Assembly: GCA_032433765.1 (NCBI GenBank)
Contig: JAVIAB010000160.1
Location: forward strand, 39,030,417 to 39,094,416
DNA from: Megaustenia siamemsis
Taxonomy: Eukaryota; Mollusca; Gastropoda; Stylommatophora; Ariophantidae
DNA: 64,000 bases
Direction: 5' to 3'
The notes under the pieces are model-generated. The model was not told where the DNA came from. It did not search any database and worked only from the letters and a program-made list of their open reading frames with translations. The position numbers and the translations under genes are program-made. Positions 55,551-64,000 of this stretch are shown piece after piece. Each line of letters opens with the position of its first letter. The first letter of the stretch is position 1.

Positions 55551-55798
55551 ATGGAAGGCCCCGGTATCACTGCAAACGAATTAAAATCCATAATTGCTCA
55601 ACCGCCCGTGCCAGCGTAATCATCCGAATTAATATCTCATCTCCCAAATATAGAAAGGTAACTGTAGTCGCCATCGTAGCAGTCTCAGCACACGCCAAAA
55701 GACATAAAGTGAAACCGCGCAGAAAGTGAACACAGCCAACTGTTCGGTGTTCCCTGTCATACGATATCATCATTCATCGTAAACAATTGGAATATCGG
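55551..55798 (+). repeat. Unclassified dispersed repeat Y, full copy
   Basis: About 248 bp shared with 62284-62521 and partly with 9370-9514 (minus). Blocks: GGCCCCGGTATCACTGCAAA, ATAATTGCTCAACCGCCCGT, CATACGATATCATCATTCAT and AATATCGG at the end. Neither Pol III boxes nor terminal inverted repeats are obvious. Confidence 0.8.
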
Positions 55799-56214
55799 AA
55801 CATGATCAAAACGGATGAGACACACAGCTCACGGTGTGCACAGAGCACTTAACTCAGTAGCTCCTGCAACAAGCCGGACTTGGAATATGAGGAAACTGCA
55901 AAAAAGAACACTTTTCATGCATAGCCTTCAATTGTTCCCGCGGCCTATCCACCATATACCGGAAGCTCACCGGGTTAATTAAAAAAACGACTAAAGTTAG
56001 TACCATCCCTCATAATAATAAAACGCTTTCTGAAATAACCCCCAGAAACATCGAGGGAGCAAGGGAATTCGTGCTCTATGCTTAAACATTTTGATAAGTA
56101 TCGAATTGACACGATAGTGGACATCGTCAGAGTACAGTAAAGATGGTGCTAACACAAAAACAATAAAAGTGTAACATGATTATTTCATGAAGGTATTTGA
56201 TTGGCTTGTACCGC
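55799..56214. other. Spacer, nothing recognised
   Basis: No supported features. Confidence 0.45.
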
Positions 56215-58060
56215 TACCATTGTTATTTGTGGGCCACATCAATACCCACATGTTCTAACAGTTGTTATTTTTTGTCCACATCGCTAGCCGCACGTTCAAA
56301 CAGTTGTTATTTTTTGTGCACATCGCTAGCCACATGTTCTAACAGTTGTTATTTGTGGTCCACATCGCTAGCCACATGTTCTATCAGTTGTTATTTGTGG
56401 GCCACATCGCTAGCCACATCTTCTAACAGTTGTTATTTGTGGGCCACATAAATACTCACATGTTCTAACAGTTGTTATTTGTGGGCCACATCAATACCCA
56501 CATGTTCTAACAGTTGTTATTTGTGGGCCACATCAATACCCACATATTCTAACAGTTGTTATTTGTGAGCCACATCAATACCCACATGTTCTAACAGCTG
56601 TTATTTGTGAGCCACATCAATACCCACATGTTTTAACAGCTGTTATTTGTGGGCCACATCAATACCCACATGTTCTAACAGCCGTTATATGTTGGCCATA
56701 TCAATACCCACATGTTCTAACAGCTGTTATTTTTGGCCACATCAATACCCATATGTTCTAACAGCTATTATTTGTTGGCCACATCAATACCCACATGTTC
56801 TAACAGCTATTATTTGTTGGCCACATCAATACCCACATGTTTTAACAGCTGTTATTTGTGGACCACATCAATACCCACATGTTCTAACAGCTGTTATTTT
56901 TGGCCACATCAATACCCATATGTTCTAACAGCTATTATTTGTGGGCCACATCAATACCCACATGTTCTAACAGCCGTTATATGTTGGCCATATCAATACC
57001 CACATGTTCTAACGGCTGTTATTTTTGGCCACATCAATACCCATATGTTCTAACAGCTATTATTTGTTGGCCACATCAATACCCACATGTTCTAACAGCT
57101 ATTATTTGTTGGCCACATCAATACCCACATGTTTTAACAGCTGTTATTTGTGGACCACATCAATACCCACATGTTCTAACAGCTGTTATTTTTGGCCACA
57201 TCAATACCCATATGTTCTAACAGCTATTATTTGTTGGCCACATCAATACCCACATGTTCTAACAGCTGTTATTTGTGGACCACATCAATACCCACATGTT
57301 CTAACAGCTGTTATTTGTTGGCCACATCAATACCCACATGTTCTAACAGCTGTTATTTGTTGGCCATATCAATACCCACATGTTCTAACAACTGTTATTT
57401 GTGGGCCACATCAATACCCACATGTTCTAACAGCTGTTATTTGTTGGCCACATCAATACCCACATGTTCTAACAGTTGTTATTTGTTGGCCATATCAATA
57501 CCCACATGTTATAACAGTTGTTATTTGTGCCACATCAATACCCACATGTTCTAACAGCTGTTATTTGTGGCCACATCAATACCCACATGTTTTAACAGCT
57601 GTTATTTGTGGGCCACATCAATACCCACATATTCTAACAGCTGTTATTTGTTGGCCATATCAATACACACATGTTCTAACAGCTGTTATTTGTGGGCCAC
57701 ATCAATACCCACATGTTCTAACAGCTGTTATTTGTTGGCCACATCAATACCCACATGTTCTAACAGCTGTTATTTGTTGGCCATATCAATACCCACATGT
57801 TCTAACAACTGTTATTTGTGGGCCACATCAATACCCACATGTTCTAACAGCTGTTATTTGTTGGCCACATCAATACCCACATGTTCTAACAGTTGTTATT
57901 TGTTGGCCACATCAATACCCACATGTTCTAACAGTTGTTATTTGTTGGCCATATCAATACCACATGTTCTAACAGCTGTTATTTGTTGGCCACATCAATA
58001 CCCACATGTTCTAACAGCTGTTATTTGTGGGCCACATTGCTATTCAGATGTTCTCACGGT
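56215..58060. repeat. 42-bp satellite, about 44 copies
   Basis: Unit CTGTTATTTGTGGGCCACAT plus CAATACCCACATGTTCTAACAG. Early units have CGCTAGCCACATG. A 41-bp variant (TTTTTGGCC) recurs at about 56733, 56900, 57025 and 57192 and marks a higher-order structure. Open frames reading C/H/P/Y-rich 14-residue repeats are by-products of the period. Confidence 0.97.
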
Positions 58061-58343
58061 TGCCACCTATTTGCAGAAAGACTGAAAATTCGATTGCGGA
58101 TCAATACAAGGCTGACACTGAAAGATTGAAGATTCCGCTAGAATCAATTCAGAAGAAACACTGATATGATCGATGTCGCTCCTTCTATCTCACTTCTTCC
58201 TCCCAGGATGAAAATATAATCGATTTAATAAAACTTGCTCTATAACCTGAATTTTAAAATAGTTAGAAAGGACAAAAAATAGAATCGAACGGACGTTCAA
58301 ACCATTAAAGAAAATCACTTAAAAAAATATTTATTAAAAATAA

Positions 58344-58344
<1 letters not shown>
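58061..58344. other. AT-rich spacer
   Basis: No supported features. Confidence 0.45.
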
Positions 58345-58387
<43 letters not shown>

Positions 58388-58470
58388 AACTCAAACCTGT
58401 CCTCTTGTCCTTTGTAGTCCAGTTTACTAACCACTGAGCTATCGCGGCTCCATATATATATATATATTTA
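58345..58470 (-). mobile_element. SINE family A head embedded in (TA)n
   Basis: (TA)n at 58348-58384, then a SINE fragment at 58401-58451 (minus strand: GGAGCCGCGATAGCTCAGTG to CAAAGGACAAGAGG), then (TA)n again at 58452-58468. Only the tRNA-like first 50 bp of the SINE remains. Confidence 0.85.
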
Positions 58471-58513
58471 ATTAATCAATATATATTGTTAATTTTGAAC
58501 TCATTTCCTTCAG

Positions 58514-58669
58514 CCACAGGGACCGCGCAACCACACAGGTGACCGCATACCTGTAGTCAAGGTGTGTTTCAACAGTGACGAACATTACATCAACATGTGG
58601 GTGTCGATATCTGCCTCCACCTCAGGAAAACTGGAGGTAGAACTTATGAAACTCCACATTAAGCTTTTG
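58514..58669 (+). CDS. Candidate exon of an unrecognised gene
   Basis: 156 bp with no stop between a good acceptor (ACTCATTTCCTTCAG) and a GTGAGT donor, phase 0 at both ends, 52 codons. The translation is PQGPRNHTGDRIPVVKVCFN, SDEHYINMWVSISASTSGKL, then EVELMKLHIKLL. The composition looks protein-like (alternating hydrophobic strand, then an amphipathic helix) but I do not recognise a family. It lies on the strand opposite to the receptor gene and about 100 bp before the mariner remnant. No neighbouring exon was found, so it may be a chance open stretch. Confidence 0.35.
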
Positions 58670-58925
58670 GTGAGTCCCTACCTAAGTTGATCAAAATCAT
58701 TTGACTGGTTTTCCTGCTTCAAAACTGGAAGCTGACTATTTGAAGGTGGTAATCATCCTGAGAGACCCTATAACATCAAGAAGACTGCTACACGTGTGGA
58801 GGAAATTATTCACGCTAATCGACATCGGACACCAGAGAGATATTATAGGATACAGGGATAGCAGTCGGTCGAACGCTAAACAATTGTAAGCAAAGATTTC
58901 GGTAGGAGGTATGTGTTTAACGAAA

Positions 58926-59135
58926 ACTTCTTCTTCTTTCCTTCGTCTTTTCCCTTTCAGCGTCAAGAAGAGATATAAATTGTGATCTTTTCCCTTTCTG
59001 TTAGCCTCTACTGCTGTTTTGTTTCCTAGCGTTTGTAAAATTTCACCAATCCTTCTTTTTCGTGGTCGACCCTTGGGTCTGGTATTCTGGCAACGTTTGT
59101 TGAAGGCTCGTTGTGTTATGTTTTGATTTTGTCTA
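58926..59135 (-). mobile_element. RTE-like LINE 3' fragment inserted in the mariner
   Basis: Minus strand: NQNITQRAFNKRCQNTRPKG, RPRKRRIGEILQTLGNKTAV and EANRKGKDHNLYLFLTLKGK then RRRKEEE. Same family as 24150-24645. It splits the mariner coding region after the helix-turn-helix part. Confidence 0.87.
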
Positions 59136-59679
59136 GACGTATCGGAAATAGAAAATCTCGTGAAGATTTCCACCGATCTCCTAGACCACTTCGATACCAA
59201 CTTCATGTCACAGATAATCACTGGCGATGAATCATGACCGTTTGTGTTTGACCTGGAAACAAAGTTCATGTTCAAGTTCAAAGTTCAACCGGGTGGAGAA
59301 TGACGTCACCTCCTCCTCCGAAGAAGCCAGGGCACGTAAAGTTCAACATCATGTTCAATGTTGAGTTTTCCAACACTGATGAACTAATTCATCAAGAATA
59401 TGTCCCTAAAGGACAGACACTTAATTCTCCACAGCCGCTCTGTTACGATCAAGCGGTACTGTACATAGATATGTTCCGAAAAGTGGAGTACCGGTCTTTG
59501 GATCCTTCATTATGACAATAACCGTGCACACGAAACAAGTGAACTTTTAGCAAACAACTACATTCATTTGCTACCACACACTTCATAGCCGCATGACCTT
59601 TCTCCCTGCGACTTCTTGTTCCCACAAACTAAACATTGAAAAATCACCGATTCGACGGAGTTAAAGGGGATTCAGAGGA

Positions 59680-62035
59680 ACGTGACGAGACAGATGAGGT
59701 TCTTCTCACAGAGGAATGTGATGAGACAGATGAGGTTCTTCTCACAGAGCAGCGTGTCGAGACAGATGATGTTCTTCTCACAGAGGAATGTGATGAGACA
59801 GATGAGGTTCTTCTCACAGAGGAATGTGATGAGACAGATGAGGTTCTTCTCACAGAGGAATGTGATGAGACAGATGAGGTTCTTCTCACAGAGGAATGTG
59901 ATGAGACAGATGAGGTTCTTCTCACAGAGGAATGTGATGAGACAGATGAGGTTCTTCTCACAGAGGAATGTGATGAGACAGATGAGGTTCTTCTCACAGA
60001 GGAATGTGATGAGACAGATGGGGTTCTTCTCACAGAGGAATGTGATGAGACAGATGAGGTTCTTCTCACAGAGGAATGTGATGAGACAGATGAGGTTCTT
60101 CTCACAGAGCAGCGTGTCGAGACAGATGAGGTTCTTCTCACAGAGCAGCGTGTCGAGACAGATGAGGTTCTTCTCACAGAGGAATGTGATGAGACAGATG
60201 AGGTTCTTCTCACAGAGGAATGTGATGAGACAGATGAGGTTCTTCTCATAGAGGAATGTGATGAGACAGATGAGGTTCTTCTCACAGAGGAATGTGATGA
60301 GACAGATGAGGTTCATCTCACAGAGGAATGTGATGAGACAGATGAGGTTCTTCTCACAGAGGAATGTGATGAGACAGATGAGGTTCATCTCACAGAGGAA
60401 TGTGATGAGACAGATGAGGTTCTTCTCACAGAGGAATGTGATGAGACAGATGAGGTTCTTCTCATAGAGGAATGTGATGAGACAGATGAGGTTCTTCTCA
60501 CAGAGGAATGTGATGAGACAGATGAGGTTCTTCTCACAGAGGAATGTGATGAGACAGATGAGGTTCTTCTCACAGAGGAATGTGATGAGACAGATGAGGT
60601 TCTTCTCATAGAGGAATGTGATGAGACAGATGAGGTTCTTCTCACAGAGGAATGTGATGAGACAGATGAGGGAATGTGATGAGACAGATGAGGTTCTTCT
60701 CATAGAGGAATGTGATGAGACAGATGAGGTTCTTCTCATAGAGGAATGTGATGAGACAGATGAGGTTCTTCTCACAGAGGAATGTGATGAGACAGATGAG
60801 GTTCTTCTCACAGAGGAATGTAATGAGACAGATGAGGTTCTTCTCACAGAGGAATGTGATGAGACAGATGAGGTTCTTCTCACAGAGGAATGTGATGAGA
60901 CAGATGAGGTTCTTCTCACAGAGGAATGTGATGAGACAGATGAGGTTCTTCTCACAGAGGAATGTGATGAGACAGATGAGGTTCTTCTCACAGAGGAATG
61001 TAATGAGACAGATGAGGTTCTTCTCACAGAGGAATGTGATGAGACAGATGAGGTTCTTCTCACAGAGCAGCGTGTCGAGACAGATGAGGTTCTTCTCACA
61101 GAGGAATGTGATGAGACAGATGAGGTTCTTCTCATAGAGGAATGTGATGAGACAGATGAGGTTCTTCTCATAGAGGAATGTGATGAGACAGATGAGGTTC
61201 TTCTCACAGAGGAACGTAATGAGACAGATGATGTTCTTCTCACAGAGGAATGTGATGAGACAGATGAGGTTCTTCTCACAGAGGAATGTAATGAGACAGA
61301 TGAGGTTCTTCTCACAGAGGAATGTGATGAGACAGATGAGGTTCTTCTCACAGAGCAGCGTGTCGAGACAGATGAGGTTCTTCTCACAGAGGAATGTGAT
61401 GAGACAGATGAGGTTCTTCTCACAGAGCAGCGTGTCGAGACAGATGAGGTTCTTCTCACAGAGGAATGTGATGAGACAGATGAGGTTCTTCTCACAGTGG
61501 AATGTAATGAGACAGATGAGGTTCTTCTCACAGAGGAACGTAATGAGACAGATGAGGTTCTTCTCACAGAGCAGCGTGTCGAGACAGATGAGGTTCTTCT
61601 CACAGAGGAATGTGATGAGACAGATGAGGTTCTTCTCACAGAGGAACGTAATGAGACAGATGAGGTTCTTCTCACAGAGGAACGTAATGAGACAGATGAG
61701 GTTCTTCTCACAGAGGAACGTAATGAGACAGATGAGGTTCTTCTCACAGAGGAATGTGATGAGACAGATGAGGTTCTTCTCACAGAGGAACGTAATGAGA
61801 CAGATGAGGTTCTTCTCACAGAGCAGCGTGTCGAGACAGATGAGGTTCTTCTCACAGAGGAATGTGATGAGACAGATGAGGTTCTTCTCACAGAGGAATG
61901 TGATGAGACAGATGAGGTTCTTCTCACAGAGGAATGTGATGAGACAGATGAGGTTCTTCTCACAGAGGAACGTAATGAGACAGATGAGGTTCTTCTCACA
62001 GAGGAACGTAATGAGACAGATGAGGTTCATCTCAC
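59680..62035 (+). repeat. 36-bp satellite inside the mariner transposase, about 65 copies
   Basis: Unit GAATGTGATGAGACAGATGA plus GGTTCTTCTCACAGAG, reading CDETDEVLLTEE in one frame. Variants CAGCGTGTCGAG, GAACGTAATGAG and CTCATAG are interspersed. One partial unit at 60670 (GATGAGGGAATGTG) shifts the phase. All six frames stay open for long distances. The sequence before it (GVKGDSEER) and after it (SDFHRCF) is mariner coding sequence. Confidence 0.97.
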
Positions 62036-62120
62036 AAAGTGACTTCCATAGGTGCTTCCATAAATGGCGGGTATGCTGGAATGTGTTTGTAATCGATCAC
62101 AGAGAAAACACTTTGTAGGA

Positions 62121-62283
62121 AACTGCACCAAAATGGCGGTATACTCAGTTGGGAAGAACAAATTCAGTCCCGGAAAGATAGAACACGTCTCGTAGACACA
62201 CGCATTTTGATTGGCTAGAAATTTGAATGAGGTTCAAGAGGAGAAAATGAAGGTGGGTGACAAAGAGATGGTTATGGTTAGTC
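62121..62283. other. Spacer downstream of the mariner
   Basis: May contain the mariner's 3' end, but no inverted repeat was matched. Confidence 0.4.
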
Positions 62284-62521
62284 AAAGGCCCCGGTATTAC
62301 TGCAAACAAATTACAATTTATAATTGCTCTGTCGCCCGTGCCAGTGGAATCATCCTAATTAAAACTCATCTCATTGGAGGATCCAAGCTATGAAAGGTAG
62401 CAGCAGTTCCCATAATAGCAGCTGCAGCACACGTAAATCAAAACAGCAGCGCAAATGAACGCAGCTGAACTGTCCTTCGTCATACGATATCATCATTCAT
62501 TGTAAGCAATCGGAATATCGA
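62284..62521 (+). repeat. Unclassified dispersed repeat Y, full copy
   Basis: Aligned with 55551-55798 along its whole length, about 238 bp, ending GCAATCGGAATATCG. Confidence 0.8.
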
Positions 62522-62559
62522 AACACAATCCGTATGAAAAACACATGGAGGACGGATGG

Positions 62560-62563
62560 TTGC

Positions 62564-62595
<32 letters not shown>

Positions 62596-62768
62596 ATGGA
62601 TGGATGGATGGATGGATGGATGGATGGATGGATGGATGGATGGATGGACTGACGGACGGATGGATGGATGGATGGATGGATGGATGGATGGATGGATGGA
62701 TGGATGGATGGATGGATGGATGGATGGATGGATGGATGGATGGATGGATGGATGGATGGATGGATGGA
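62560..62768. repeat. (GGAT)n microsatellite
   Basis: About 52 GGAT units with one interruption (GGACTGACGGACGGAT) at 62645-62660. Confidence 0.98.
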
Positions 62769-62929
62769 GGAGTGGAAGGAAAAGAGATAACACGAGCAGA
62801 TGTAAAAGATTTCTCGTCGCGCATACTGTTGTTCATTCTTTTCTTGATTATGGATGATAGTTTTGGATATTTTGTCGTTTCTCTTATTTCTGCACTAGCC
62901 GTATGACATAAATGAATTCAAGACTAGAG

Positions 62930-63215
62930 CAGAAATAAGAGAAGTGAGAAGGCATCTTAAAATATAATCTAGGATCAAGAGAAAAAGTTGATCATATGTT
63001 GGGCATGTGATGAGAAGAGACAACAAGAAAATAATCTCAAAGCCAGCCCTTAAATGGGAACCACCAGGTAAATGAAGTAGAGGTCGATCTAGAGAAAGAC
63101 TAAAAAAGAACATTGAGGCGAGAGGCAACAACAACAGACATCAGCTCCCTTGTCGAGATTGAGAGGCTTGCACAGAGTAGGTGCGAGAAACAATGCTGAA
63201 TCAATGCAAGGTTTG
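62930..63215 (+). mobile_element. RTE-like LINE 3' fragment
   Basis: RRDNKKIISKPALKWEPPGK, SRGRSRERLKKNIEARGNNN and HQLPCRD are the tail peptides of the family found at 30575-31500 (minus). Heavily decayed. Confidence 0.7.
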
Positions 63216-63394
63216 GTAACTTGATAACAAAGATCGTCGAATATAGGGTGTCTAGAGATTCTCCTCTATGTGCTGTCTTCAACTCGAATGGACAATAGAT
63301 ATATAGAAAGATAGAAACACAGACAGACGGATAGACGGACGGGCCGACAGACGGATGATAGGTAGGTTGGTTAGATAAATAGATAAGGTAGACA

Positions 63395-64000
<606 letters not shown>

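Larger units (their letters stand above)
58740..62120 (+). mobile_element. Mariner transposase remnant with internal satellite
   Basis: Decayed but recognisable mariner transposase. Readable pieces in order: RVEEIIHANRHRTPERYYRI (helix-turn-helix region, 58790-58850), FMSQIITGDES (first catalytic D, about 59225), VKFNIMFNVEFSNTDELIHQ, EYVPKGQTLN, LHYDNNRAHETSELLANNYI (second D at 59514-59516), PHDLSPCDFLFP (third D at 59610-59612), HRFDGVKGDSEER and finally DFHRCFHKWRVCWNVF (62041-62088). The second and third aspartates are separated by 31 residues including one stop, versus 34 in intact mariners (family knowledge), implying a three-codon deletion. Between DSEER and DFHRCF sits a 2.36-kb 36-bp satellite. 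A LINE fragment is inserted at 58926-59135. Terminal inverted repeats were not identified. Confidence 0.88.

Noticed and set aside
56197..58129. Cysteine/histidine/tyrosine-rich repeat protein
   Set aside because: Reading of the 42-bp satellite; frame changes coincide with 41-bp units.
59672..61999. 775-codon minus-strand frame rich in S, R, I and C
   Set aside because: Opposite strand of the 36-bp satellite; several frames are open at once because the period is divisible by three.

Overview
The window is non-coding-rich eukaryotic DNA. It looks like a large, repeat-dense invertebrate genome, most probably a lophotrochozoan and perhaps a mollusc. The reasons are spliced NMDA-receptor-like exons with GT/AG junctions and introns of up to about 14 kb, tRNA-derived SINEs, several families of non-LTR retrotransposons, a mariner element, and roughly a third of the sequence in tandem arrays. 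There are no prokaryotic genes, operons or CRISPR arrays. The phylum is an inference, not something read directly.

Host gene. The one host gene I can support runs on the minus strand. Seven short exons (49311-49399, 49049-49128, 46479-46781, 32319-32593, 22738-22873, 21516-21564, 13888-14036) encode part of the amino-terminal domain, the linker and the start of the glutamate-binding S1 lobe of an NMDA-type ionotropic glutamate receptor, closest to the GluN2/GluN3 group. The reading phases agree at every junction except 49049 to 46781, where a small exon is missing. A possible further upstream exon lies at about 55164-55250. The 5' end of the gene and all channel-forming exons are not seen. 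On the plus strand, 58514-58669 is a candidate exon of an unrecognised gene.

Tandem repeats fill the introns and flanks. Named by unit length they are: 27 bp (1-3495, interrupted by a LINE), TTTC (3878-4336), 48 bp (7105-8141), 49 bp (8253-8501), 20 bp (10155-11508), 44, 55 and 37 bp side by side (11863-12912), 18/36 bp (13497-13882), 55 bp (15803-17010), 29 bp (17150-20560), 22/23 bp (22908-23760), 45 bp (28805-30568), 19 bp (34686-40757, interrupted by a LINE), 53 bp (41216-42315, interrupted by a LINE), GACA/GATA (44938-46243), 49 bp (51380-52960), 45 bp (54808-55040), 42 bp (56215-58060), 36 bp (59680-62035), GGAT (62560-62768) and TA/GA/GATA (63395-63675). Most long open frames here are artefacts of arrays whose period is a multiple of three.

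Mobile elements. The best preserved is a 4.05-kb I-superfamily LINE at 34758-38810 (endonuclease, reverse transcriptase, RNase H) with a 12-bp target duplication inside the 19-bp array. About twenty further LINE fragments are present, many ending in a characteristic microsatellite tail. Three SINE families and a mariner remnant (about 58740-62120) are also present. Two themes recur. LINEs have inserted into existing tandem arrays. New minisatellites have also grown inside transposon sequence: a 36-bp unit repeated about 65 times inside the mariner transposase, and 44/55/65-bp units inside LINE 3' ends.
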